A DNA stretch of 6,167 nt. It comes from Terriglobales bacterium. GTDB taxonomy: Bacteria; Acidobacteriota; Terriglobia; Terriglobales; Gp1-AA117. This document shows, piece by piece, positions 1 to 5,693 of this stretch. Numbering within the stretch: position 1 is the first letter of the stretch; each line of letters starts with the position of its first letter. The stretch covers positions 1 through 6,167 of the forward strand of contig JASLFF010000267.1 in assembly GCA_030150795.1 (NCBI GenBank). The letters are read 5' to 3'. Position numbers and translations under genes: made by a program. The notes under the pieces are model-generated. The model saw only the letters and a list, made by a program, of their open reading frames with translations. It was not told the DNA's origin and did no database searches.

Positions 1-266
1 AGGGCCAGATCTTTTCCGTTGGGCAGCAGCGCCGCCATCTCGGCGATTGCACCATATTCATGGGCGCGAATGTGCTTCGCCTGATAGAAGTTCCACTCGT
101 CTACAATCTTGCCCTGGATCAGCCCTTCTTCAGTGTGGGTACGATGGCCCATTAATGTAGCTATGGCCAGTAAAACTGCCACAATCGCCATGGTGAGGCC
201 AATTCCTTTTTCGCCACTTTGGTGCGCGTGTTCAGCGCCTTCTTTAAGTTCTTCTTCTAAGCTCAT
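1..266 (-). CDS. DUF4337-family membrane-anchored protein, N-terminal part (gene leaves the window)
   Basis: I translated this by hand from the ATG at 266; 88 codons are present and the 3' end lies beyond position 1. The product starts MSLEEELKEGAEHAHQSGEK, followed by one hydrophobic helix at about residues 22-40 (GIGLTMAIVAVLLAIATLMG). A segment with HRTHTEE and DEWNFYQAKHIR comes next. The acidic, His-containing start, single helix, H-R-x-H-T-E-E and W-x-x-Y/F-Q-A-K-x-I-R are the pattern I associate with DUF4337, a family of small membrane-anchored proteins with no assigned function. The start is supported by AAAGGA at 271-276, four bases upstream. It lies 109 bp downstream of the DUF421 gene on the same strand and could be cotranscribed with it. 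Family assignment is from memory of the pattern; no biochemical role can be given. Confidence 0.72.
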   Translation of the reverse strand, partial: MSLEEELKEGAEHAHQSGEKGIGLTMAIVAVLLAIATLMGHRTHTEEGLIQGKIVDEWNFYQAKHIRAHEYGAIAEMAALLPNGKDLA

Positions 267-270
267 TTCG

Positions 271-276
271 TCCTTT
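271..276 (-). promoter_or_regulatory. Ribosome binding site of the DUF4337 gene
   Basis: AAAGGA on the minus strand, followed by CGAA and then the ATG at 266. It fixes the start of the leftmost gene. Confidence 0.6.
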
Positions 277-375
277 CTGAAATCGGGTGCGGCTGATGAA
301 ATGCATTTGGACTTGAGAAGATTGTTGTCCCAAATTTCGTGCAATCCTCTTCCTTTTCGATTGGAACTCGCAAGA

Positions 376-894
376 TCAATTCCGATGCAGAAACCTGAGC
401 CGCTTCTGCGGACGGGACTGTTCCGGGACGTCATCATATTTCAGGACGCTGATTGAACCATCCACTTCCAACACCGCCAGCGCGGCATCGCCAATGCAGG
501 CCACCCCGTGCTCGCGCAGCGCGCGATTGAGCTCGTCCATGGAAATATGCTCTTTTGCCATGTGTGCGGTGATACATTCGCCATTGTGAATTAAAAGAGT
601 CGGTGATCCTTGGATCATCTTTCGGAAGCCGCGATTTAATCCCGAAACTTCCGCCAGCAGGAAATTCAGGGCCAGCAGGACCAGCGCTGCTGTGGCGCCG
701 CCCATGAGAGATGTGTCCGGCCCGGTCATAGCATTTTGCACTGAATTGCTTAGAAGCAGTAGAAGAGTGAGATCAAACGGAGTCATCTGCCCGACCTCAC
801 GCTTTCCCGTGAGACGAATACCGACCAGGACCAGCGCATAGACGGCCGTGGTGCGGAGAGCGATCTCTAAAACCGTATGCCAGTTTGTGAGCAT
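376..894 (-). CDS. DUF421 (YetF/YcaP-like) inner-membrane protein
   Basis: A complete protein of 172 residues. It has three predicted membrane helices (about 10-28, 40-55 and 62-82). A small cytoplasmic domain follows. The first loop carries the family signature GKREVGQMTPFDL (residues 30-42) and SNSVQNAM. The soluble part has GSPTLLIHNGE (97-107), MDELNRALREHGV (119-131) and AALAVLEVDGSISVL (137-151), all typical of DUF421 proteins such as B. subtilis YetF and E. coli YcaP. Molecular function of the family is unknown; some members are linked to envelope stress or spore physiology. The length is at the short end for the family. The ATG at 894 is the only reasonable start because an in-frame stop lies seven codons upstream. 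No clear Shine-Dalgarno sequence precedes it. It follows ilvE by 92 bp on the same strand. Confidence 0.85.
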   Translation of the reverse strand: MLTNWHTVLEIALRTTAVYALVLVGIRLTGKREVGQMTPFDLTLLLLLSNSVQNAMTGPDTSLMGGATAALVLLALNFLLAEVSGLNRGFRKMIQGSPTLLIHNGECITAHMAKEHISMDELNRALREHGVACIGDAALAVLEVDGSISVLKYDDVPEQSRPQKRLRFLHRN

Positions 895-949
895 TGCGCC
901 GATTGTAAATTTTCAGCGCCAAATTGCAACTTTGAAGTTGAGGCAGCAA

Positions 950-978
950 TGCAGGCGTAAGCGAAGCGGGAGCCTGCA
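950..978 (-). other. Stem-loop just downstream of ilvE
   Basis: TGCAGGC (950-956) and GCCTGCA (972-978) form a perfect 7-bp stem around a 15-nt loop, nine bases after the ilvE stop codon. There is no T-run after it on the minus strand, so it is not a canonical intrinsic terminator. It may stabilise the ilvE mRNA end or slow polymerase before the DUF421 gene. A second small palindrome, CAACT-TTGA-AGTTG, follows at 927-940. Confidence 0.45.
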
Positions 979-986
979 GCCAATGA

Positions 987-1931
987 TCAAGCCGGCACTT
1001 CGCTGGCTCTGTAAACTGGTTGCAGCCAATGCCGATACGCGGCATCTTGTCCTGAAACGATCCGGCTGAATTGTTCCTGAATGTGCCGCGTGATCCTGCC
1101 GCACTCACCATTGCCGATCCTGGTGTCATCCACCTCGCAGACCGGTACCACCTCTGCTGCGGTGCCCGTTAGAAAAACTTCGTCGGCGGAAGTAATGTCT
1201 GCTGCTCTTAAAGGAGCAATCGTCACCGTATATCCAAGGTCACGTGCAATCTGGATAATCGAATCACGGGTAATTCCCAGGAGGATCGAATTCCTCTCAT
1301 CATTTGTAAATAGAGCTCCGTTGCGTACCAGGAACAGGTTTTCGGCCGCTGCCTCCGCCACGAATCCATCCACGTCTAAAAGGATAGCTTCGTCATAACC
1401 CTTCTCCACGGCATCGTCAATCGCCAGTATGGAATTCACGTACTGGCCGCTGGCCTTGGCGGTGGTCGGCATCATATTGGAATGAAACTTCTTCCAGGGA
1501 GAGATGCAAGCACGGATGCCGTTCTGGACGGAGTGGCTGCCATGGAGAGGCTCCCAGGGCCAGGCCAGAATCGTGATTTCCACTGGGCATCTCCGCGGAT
1601 TGACCGTAAGTTCCCGGCTGCCGCGGTAGCAGAGAGGCCTGATGTAACAACTTCTGAAGCCATTCCGGCAAATCAATTCAGCGATCGCTGCTTCAAGCTG
1701 CTCTGGCGCAAACGGAATTGCCAGGCTGTGGGTGCGCGCCGAGTACATGAATCGCTCCAGATGCTCTGCAATGCGAAACAGGGCTGGACCATCCGTGGTG
1801 TCATAACAGCGGATCCCCTCGAACACCCCACTTCCATAATGCAGCGCGTGCGTTGATACGTGGATGTTTGCATCGTTCCAGGGAACGAACGTCCCGTTCA
1901 TCCATACCCATTTCGCACCAGCAAAAGACAT
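987..1931 (-). CDS. ilvE: Branched-chain amino acid aminotransferase
   Basis: PLP enzyme of fold type IV that interconverts Leu, Ile and Val with their 2-oxo acids using 2-oxoglutarate/glutamate, in the cytoplasm. From the ATG at 1931 the product has 314 residues, close to E. coli IlvE (309). Lys159 in MMPTTAKASGQYVNS is the PLP Schiff-base lysine and has the same number as the E. coli catalytic lysine. Glu193 in FVAEAAAENLF is the residue expected to bind the pyridine nitrogen. YGSGVFEGIR (about 32-41), the RPLCYRG substrate loop, LLGITRDSI and DEVFLTGTAAEVVPV are all family motifs. An upstream in-frame ATG at 2000 would add 23 residues that align to nothing in the family and lacks a ribosome binding site; the ATG at 1931 has AAAGGA nine bases upstream. 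Gene identity is secure. The leader is long (about 170 nt from the proposed promoter). Confidence 0.96.
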   Translation of the reverse strand: MSFAGAKWVWMNGTFVPWNDANIHVSTHALHYGSGVFEGIRCYDTTDGPALFRIAEHLERFMYSARTHSLAIPFAPEQLEAAIAELICRNGFRSCYIRPLCYRGSRELTVNPRRCPVEITILAWPWEPLHGSHSVQNGIRACISPWKKFHSNMMPTTAKASGQYVNSILAIDDAVEKGYDEAILLDVDGFVAEAAAENLFLVRNGALFTNDERNSILLGITRDSIIQIARDLGYTVTIAPLRAADITSADEVFLTGTAAEVVPVCEVDDTRIGNGECGRITRHIQEQFSRIVSGQDAAYRHWLQPVYRASEVPA

Positions 1932-1940
1932 GAGATATTT

Positions 1941-1946
1941 TCCTTT
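1941..1946 (-). promoter_or_regulatory. Ribosome binding site deciding the ilvE start
   Basis: AAAGGA (minus strand, within GAAAGGAAAA) lies nine bases before the ATG at 1931. It favours this start over the upstream in-frame ATG at 2000, which is preceded only by ATCGGCTCGC. Confidence 0.65.
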
Positions 1947-1992
1947 CAAGATTAATCCAGCTGCGGGACCATGATTGCTGATCCAGTCGATC

Positions 1993-2008
1993 CGGCTCAT
2001 GCGAGCCG
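1993..2008 (-). other. Stem-loop in the ilvE leader
   Basis: CGGCTC and GAGCCG pair perfectly (6 bp, extendable by a G-T pair) around the 4-nt loop GCAT. The upstream in-frame ATG of ilvE (1998-2000) overlaps the loop and stem, which further argues against its use as a start. There is no T-run, so it is not a terminator. Confidence 0.4.
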
Positions 2009-2108
2009 ATGACAGTGGCTTCGCCCAGCCCGTCGAAATTGCGGATAAATTCCAAAAGCGAGCTTAAAGTTGTAGACGAATCGGAGTGTTCAAGTCATCT
2101 CATGGCAT

Positions 2109-2137
2109 GCTATAACATCCAGCTTATGCGTGAACAA
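2109..2137 (-). promoter_or_regulatory. Probable sigma-70-type promoter of ilvE
   Basis: On the minus strand, TTGTTC (2132-2137) and TATAGC (2109-2114) are separated by exactly 17 bp. The match to TTGACA/TATAAT is moderate (3/6 and 4/6). It would start transcription near 2102 and give a 5' leader of about 170 nt. The -35 element overlaps ACAATCC (2134-2140), one arm of a perfect 7-bp inverted repeat with GGATTGT (2158-2164). Confidence 0.4.
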
Positions 2138-2238
2138 TCCGGCAAGTGATTTTTTCTGGATTGTACTATTTTGGGAATAGGAGCCGAAATCCCGAAACGA
2201 AGTGAGGGATCGCTATCGCCAGAAAATGATCAGGATTG

Positions 2239-2315
2239 TGGCGCGCCCTGAGAGATTCGAACTCCCGGCCTTCTGATTCGTAGTCAGACGCTCTATCCAG
2301 CTGAGCTAAGGGCGC
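2239..2315 (-). tRNA. tRNA-Arg, anticodon ACG, with encoded CCA
   Basis: The minus strand folds into a full cloverleaf of 77 nt. The acceptor stem is GCGCCCT/AGGGCGC (7 bp) and the D stem GCTC/GAGC. The anticodon stem is TCTGA/TCAGA with loop CTACGAA, giving anticodon ACG. A 5-nt variable loop follows, then T stem GGGAG/CTCTC with one G-T pair and loop TTCGAAT. G is the discriminator and CCA is encoded at 2241-2239. The ACG anticodon is normally deaminated to ICG by TadA and reads CGU, CGC and CGA. The two bases on each side allow the acceptor helix to extend by G-C pairs in the precursor. The gene lies 40 bp after the kinase gene on the same strand. Confidence 0.96.
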
Positions 2316-2317
2316 GC

Positions 2318-2335
2318 AGGTTGCAGAGGCAACTT
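2318..2335 (-). other. Small stem-loop in the tRNA 5' leader
   Basis: GTTGC-CTCT-GCAAC on the minus strand (core 2320-2333, extendable by G-T and A-T pairs) sits directly before the tRNA 5' end. It probably belongs to the precursor leader removed by RNase P. It is not followed by a T-run. Confidence 0.35.
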
Positions 2336-2339
2336 AACC

Positions 2340-2368
2340 ATTTTAGCAAAGCTCCTCAGATCTGTCCC
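2340..2368 (-). promoter_or_regulatory. Probable tRNA-Arg promoter inside the kinase gene's 3' end
   Basis: TAAAAT (2340-2345, minus strand, 5/6 match to the -10 box) lies 17 bp downstream of GGGACA (2363-2368, 4/6 match to the -35 box). This spacing is ideal and would start transcription about 15-20 bases before the mature tRNA. The -35 box lies within the last codons of the histidine kinase gene and abuts the stem-loop at 2368-2394. Confidence 0.5.
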
Positions 2369-3837
2369 CTCTGGCTTGCCGGGGAAGCCAGAGGCAGCCC
2401 GAATGAGAACACAGATCCGTGTCCTAACTGGCTGGTTACTTCGATACGGCCGCTGTGGGCCTCAACAATCGCTTTGACAATCGCAAGGCCCATTCCTGTA
2501 CCTTGAACGCGATACCTCTGGCTTTGCCCGCGATAAAACTTGTCAAAGATCATGGATCGCTCCAGATCATCAATGCCGGCGCCACGGTCAGCCACGCTGG
2601 TGATAAGGCGGTCGTTCTTAACCTCGCTGCTGACAAAGATAGGTGAGCCCGATGCCGAGTATTTGGCGGCATTCTCCAGCAGATGCCGAAGCACTTTTTT
2701 GATCCAGACCGCGTCCATTACCGCGGCAGGAAGACGCTCCGGCAGCCGGACCTCCACGGGATGGTCAGCCAACGAATGCTTTGAGTCTTCCAGCGCTGCA
2801 TCCACAACTTCACGCATCTGGTGCGGGACCAAATCAAGCCGCACTTCCTTTGCGTCAAGCTGGGCCATCTCTACAGCTTCACCGATCACGCGGTTGAGCC
2901 GGTCACTCTCTTCTTCAATCACTGCCAGCAGGTCTTCCTGTTGGTCGATGTTCAGTTTTGTTCCTGAGCGTAGCGTAGTAACCGATGCTTTAATGGAAGT
3001 AAGAGGAGTGCGAAACTCGTGCGTTACTGAGTCGAGCAGCGCGGAGCGCAGGCGTTCACTTTCTCTCGCGGCTTCTGTGTGCGTGAGGCGTTCCACTGCA
3101 TTGGCCCGTTCCACGGCGGTTGCGATTAAGCTGCCCACGGCTTCCATCGTGCCGCGAGATGGGATTTCCCCGAAGAGACCGAAAGCGCCGACAGTTCTGA
3201 CTCCCATGCGCAACGGAGCCACAGCGAGCATGCGCGTCTGATCAAAGAATAGGTCGCCTCGCGCTGCCGCCTCTTTCAAGCGTTCCGCCGCAACATTCTG
3301 GCGATCGGGATTGGAGCGGTAAATCCGATCATTAGTGGAAAGATAAATCGCAGCTTCCCGGGCGCTGAAAGTTTCGGTAAGAAAACGGGGCACGGTTTGT
3401 AACAGCGCGACCACGTTCTCAGCTACCAGCAACTGCTGGCTGAAAGTATAGAGTCTTTCCACTTCCTGCCTGCGCTGGTGGGCTTCCCGTGTTTGCCGGC
3501 GCGCCCGCTCAGATAAGTTGCTGGCGACGATTGAAGTGAACAAGAATGCAAAAAGCGCCACCCAGTTTTGCGTGTCGGCAATGGTAAGAGTGCCTACCGG
3601 CGGCAGAAAGAAAAAATTGAAGCAGAGCGCCGCCGCAATGGACATGGGGATGGCATAGCGCAGTCCCCAGGAAGCTGCTACGGCAAGAATGGCGAGGAGA
3701 AACGTCAACGCAACAGTTGTAGGATTGACGTGCAGCAATTTCACGTATACAAGAACGGTCAGAGCCACCAGCGCCGCGCAGGCCAGCGTCCGAAAAATTG
3801 CTTGTGTTGAAGGCCTCACGCGCTGATTGTAGCTCAT
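2356..3837 (-). CDS. C-terminal half of KdpD as a separate gene: membrane sensor histidine kinase
   Basis: From the ATG at 3837 the product has 493 residues. It begins with four membrane helices (about 15-35, 38-57, 60-79, 90-107) of the DUF4118 type; FNFFFLPPVGTLTI and NWVALFAFLFTSIVASNLSERARR are hallmark KdpD stretches. The arginine cluster after the fourth helix (R111, R113, R114, R117) matches the one known in E. coli KdpD. A GAF-like region follows (about 130-250), then HisKA with phospho-acceptor His273 in VTHEFRTPLTSI, and HATPase_c with N389 (LLENAAKYS), DRGAGID, FDKFYRG and GTGMGLAI. All kinase boxes are intact. The KdpD P-loop and Usp domains are absent; they lie in the divergent gene at 3866. 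Expected role: K+/osmotic stress sensing and phosphotransfer to KdpE. An in-frame TTG at 3930 is a possible earlier start but reads far into the opposite gene. No clear ribosome binding site precedes 3837. Confidence 0.93.
   Translation of the reverse strand: MSYNQRVRPSTQAIFRTLACAALVALTVLVYVKLLHVNPTTVALTFLLAILAVAASWGLRYAIPMSIAAALCFNFFFLPPVGTLTIADTQNWVALFAFLFTSIVASNLSERARRQTREAHQRRQEVERLYTFSQQLLVAENVVALLQTVPRFLTETFSAREAAIYLSTNDRIYRSNPDRQNVAAERLKEAAARGDLFFDQTRMLAVAPLRMGVRTVGAFGLFGEIPSRGTMEAVGSLIATAVERANAVERLTHTEAARESERLRSALLDSVTHEFRTPLTSIKASVTTLRSGTKLNIDQQEDLLAVIEEESDRLNRVIGEAVEMAQLDAKEVRLDLVPHQMREVVDAALEDSKHSLADHPVEVRLPERLPAAVMDAVWIKKVLRHLLENAAKYSASGSPIFVSSEVKNDRLITSVADRGAGIDDLERSMIFDKFYRGQSQRYRVQGTGMGLAIVKAIVEAHSGRIEVTSQLGHGSVFSFGLPLASPASQRGQI
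2368..2394 (-). other. Perfect 10-bp stem-loop over the kinase gene's last codons
   Basis: CCTCTGGCTT (2368-2377) and AAGCCAGAGG (2385-2394) are perfect reverse complements with a 7-nt loop, GCCGGGG. On the minus strand it forms in the mRNA of the last sense codons of the kinase gene (residues PLASPASQR), nine bases before the stop codon. It lacks a U-tract. It could act as a pause or protect the 3' end of the kinase mRNA before the tRNA gene. Confidence 0.6.
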
Positions 3838-3868
3838 GCGAATCTTGCGTGCGGCAAGGAGTATTGTG
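3835..3868. promoter_or_regulatory. Start-to-start junction of the two KdpD half genes
   Basis: CATG at 3835-3838 contains the ATG of the leftward kinase gene (3837-3835) and, on the other strand, an in-frame ATG of the rightward gene (3836). The rightward gene more likely begins at GTG 3866, since AAGGAG lies at 3856-3861, four bases upstream. Start-to-start spacing is then 28 bp. No convincing -35/-10 pair fits between the starts, so each promoter must lie inside the opposite gene and the two mRNAs would have complementary 5' ends. Confidence 0.55.
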
Positions 3869-4987
3869 CCTAAGACGCCGGAACAATGGCTGGAGCAAGC
3901 GGCCCCGGAAAAGAAATCGGGGATATTCAAGGTCTTTCTTGGCTATGCGCCAGGGGTGGGGAAGACCTACAGCATGTTGAGCGAGGCGATTCGCAGAAGC
4001 AAGCGCAATGAAGACGTTGTGATCGGCTTAGTTGAAACCCATGGAAGAAAGGGAGTGGCGGAACTGATTACCCAGCTTCCCGTACTGCCGCGCCGCCATC
4101 TTGAATACAAAGGCACACAGTTCGAGGAGATGGATGTTGACGCTATCATCGCGCGCAAACCCGGGGTCGTGTTAGTGGACGAGCTGGCGCACACAAATGT
4201 GGAAGGCAGCAAGCACAAAAAGCGCTACGAAGATGTGCTGGAAATCCTGGAAGCCAAGATAGACGTTCTTTCCACCATGAATATTCAGCATCTGGAAAGC
4301 ATCTCTCCTACGGTGCAAAGCATTACAGGAATCAAGATCCGGGAAACGGTGCCGGACTGGGTGCTGGAGCGCGCCAATGAAGTTGTGCTTGCCGATTTGA
4401 CGCCGGAAGCGCTCCAGACGCGCATGCGCCGGGGCGACATTTATCCGGTTGATCGCGCAGAGAAGGCCTTAACAAATTTCTTTCGCGTGGGTAATCTGCT
4501 GGCATTGCGCGAGCTGGCCCTGCGCCATGTGACGCACTCGGTGGACCGCAGCCTGGAATCCTATCTTCAGCGTAAGCGTATTGACCAGAACTGGGGCGTA
4601 AGCGAGCGCGTGGCCGTTTGCATCAGTTCAAATCCGGCCTCACAGCAGCTCATTGCGCGGGGCGCACGCATGGCGCACGGTCTTGACGCTGAGTTCTACG
4701 TGGTCCACGTGGAAACAGGCAAAGGCCGAACAGGCGATCGCGCGCGTTCATTGCAGGCGAACATAACTTTTGCCGAGAACCTTGGCGCAAAAGCTATCCA
4801 ACTCAAGGGAAATGTCGTTTCAACCACCGTTGCAGACTTTGTCCGCGAGCACAAAATCACCCAGGTAATATTCGGGCGTTCAGCCGTCCAAGGATTGCGC
4901 AAGTATCTGTATCTGGCCGCCATGAATCGCTTTCTTGCCAATGCGCCCTGTGCAGATGTGCACATTGTGACCCAGGAAGAGAACTGA
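3866..4987 (+). CDS. kdpD: N-terminal half of KdpD as a separate gene: P-loop domain plus Usp domain
   Basis: From GTG 3866 the product has 373 residues, cytoplasmic, without membrane helices. The KdpD domain (about 17-225) contains the Walker A motif GYAPGVGKT (26-34) and the Walker B-like VVLVDELAHTN (101-111). It also has NIQHLES, ITGIKIRETVPD and DLTPEALQTRMRRGDIY, all highly typical of KdpD. The Usp domain (about 247-370) starts RVAVCISSNPASQQLIARG and ends ADVHIVTQEEN. In full-length KdpD this part binds nucleotide and tunes the kinase/phosphatase balance. The c-di-AMP signature known from S. aureus KdpD (SxS and FTAxY) is not matched: FYVVHV stands in its place. The protein stops where the first membrane helix would begin, so it has no kinase of its own. 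It overlaps nothing downstream: kdpE starts one base after its stop. Alternative start: ATG 3836, adding ten residues. Confidence 0.94.
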   Translation: MPKTPEQWLEQAAPEKKSGIFKVFLGYAPGVGKTYSMLSEAIRRSKRNEDVVIGLVETHGRKGVAELITQLPVLPRRHLEYKGTQFEEMDVDAIIARKPGVVLVDELAHTNVEGSKHKKRYEDVLEILEAKIDVLSTMNIQHLESISPTVQSITGIKIRETVPDWVLERANEVVLADLTPEALQTRMRRGDIYPVDRAEKALTNFFRVGNLLALRELALRHVTHSVDRSLESYLQRKRIDQNWGVSERVAVCISSNPASQQLIARGARMAHGLDAEFYVVHVETGKGRTGDRARSLQANITFAENLGAKAIQLKGNVVSTTVADFVREHKITQVIFGRSAVQGLRKYLYLAAMNRFLANAPCADVHIVTQEEN

Positions 4988-4988
4988 A

Positions 4989-5693
4989 ATGGGTGAACGA
5001 AGCCGAATTCTGGTGGTGGATGATGAGACACAGATCACGCGGGTCCTCAAAACGGCGCTGAGTTCCCAGGGCTATGAGGTCAAGAGCGCCAGTGATGGCG
5101 AAAGTGCGCTCAATCTTGTCCTGGACTGGATTCCTGATCTGATAGTGACTGATCTTTCCATGCCCGGGATGACCGGCATTGAATTGTGCCGGCTCGTGCG
5201 TGAACGGTCCCAGGTGCCGATGATCGTGCTCTCCGTTCGAGGTGAGGAAAAAACCAAGATTGAAGCCCTTGATGCCGGGGCCGACGACTATGTAACAAAG
5301 CCTTTTAGCGTGAGCGAACTGCTGGCCCGCGTGCGAGCTAACCTGCGCCGCGTCGCAGCGACGCAAGAGTCTCCGGCTGCGGTGGTGGAAGACGGGGATT
5401 TTTACATCAACCCTGAATCGCGCCTGGTGCGGGTACGCGGCAAAGAAGTCCATCTCACTCCCAAAGAATTTGAGCTGTTGATGTTCATGGCGCGACACCC
5501 GAACAAAGTCCTTACCCATCGTGTTCTTCTGAATGCCGTCTGGGGAGGCGCGAGTGTGCAGCAGCCCGAATACCTGCGTGTTTTTATCAACCAACTGCGC
5601 AAGAAGATCGAATCAGGCGATCCGCCGCAATACATTCTGACCGATCCGTGGGTCGGCTACCGGTTTGAACCTGCGGGTCCCGAATCCTTATAA
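4989..5693 (+). CDS. kdpE: Response regulator KdpE, OmpR/PhoB family
   Basis: The product has 234 residues. The receiver domain (about 5-120) has the acidic pair D11-D12 (ILVVDDE), phospho-acceptor D55 in LIVTDLSMPGMTG, switch Ser82 in MIVLSVRGEE, and Lys104 in DDYVTKPFSVSELLAR. The winged-helix DNA-binding domain (about 135-230) has VHLTPKEFELLMFMARHP, VLTHRVLLNAVWG, YLRVFINQLRKKIE and ILTDPWVGYRFEP. IVLSVRGEE and EYLRVFINQLRKKIE are close to E. coli KdpE. It is expected to be phosphorylated by the KdpD kinase half and to activate K+ uptake genes. It forms an operon with the upstream kdpD N-terminal gene (one-base gap). AGGA at 4974-4977 is a ribosome binding site within the preceding gene, at a rather long spacing. 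Four 11-bp repeats start at its last codons. Confidence 0.94.
   Translation: MGERSRILVVDDETQITRVLKTALSSQGYEVKSASDGESALNLVLDWIPDLIVTDLSMPGMTGIELCRLVRERSQVPMIVLSVRGEEKTKIEALDAGADDYVTKPFSVSELLARVRANLRRVAATQESPAAVVEDGDFYINPESRLVRVRGKEVHLTPKEFELLMFMARHPNKVLTHRVLLNAVWGGASVQQPEYLRVFINQLRKKIESGDPPQYILTDPWVGYRFEPAGPESL

Larger units (their letters stand above)
1932..2238. other. Gene-free interval between ilvE and tRNA-Arg
   Basis: About 307 bp without a convincing gene. On the minus strand it contains, in transcription order: the spacer after the tRNA with a small palindrome (2189-2210), an inverted-repeat pair TTTTCTGG/CCAGAAAA (2152-2159 and 2219-2226), a probable ilvE promoter (2109-2137), and a leader of about 170 nt with a stem-loop (1993-2008) and the ilvE ribosome binding site. 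No run of Ile, Val or Leu codons typical of an attenuator leader peptide was found, and no T-box-like element was recognised. Confidence 0.6.

Noticed and set aside
267..375. Promoter for the DUF4337 gene in the 109-bp spacer
   Set aside because: Only weak pairs were found, such as TTGGGA-17-CCAAAT, not better than chance.
109..456. Plus-strand frame of 115 codons opposite the DUF4337 and DUF421 genes
   Set aside because: It runs antisense across two genes with recognisable families and a ribosome binding site; its own translation resembles nothing.
797..1129. Overlapping frames at the ilvE 3' end on both strands
   Set aside because: They overlap the well-supported ilvE frame and contain no domain.
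1932..2000. Upstream in-frame ATG at 2000 extending IlvE by 23 residues
   Set aside because: No ribosome binding site, the ATG lies in a stem-loop, the extra residues match no family feature, and the ATG at 1931 has a good site and puts the catalytic lysine at residue 159 as in E. coli.
2540..3241. Open plus-strand frame of 233 codons opposite the kinase gene
   Set aside because: Ser/Arg-rich translation without any domain; a shadow of the kinase gene, whose motifs are unambiguous.
3838..3930. TTG start at 3930 for the kinase gene, adding 31 residues
   Set aside because: The extension reads antisense through the P-loop gene's start, is Cys/Ser-rich and unlike a KdpD linker; the ATG at 3837 sits properly before the first membrane helix.
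4857..5594. Open minus-strand frame of 245 codons opposite kdpE
   Set aside because: His/Arg-rich antisense shadow of kdpE with no recognisable family.
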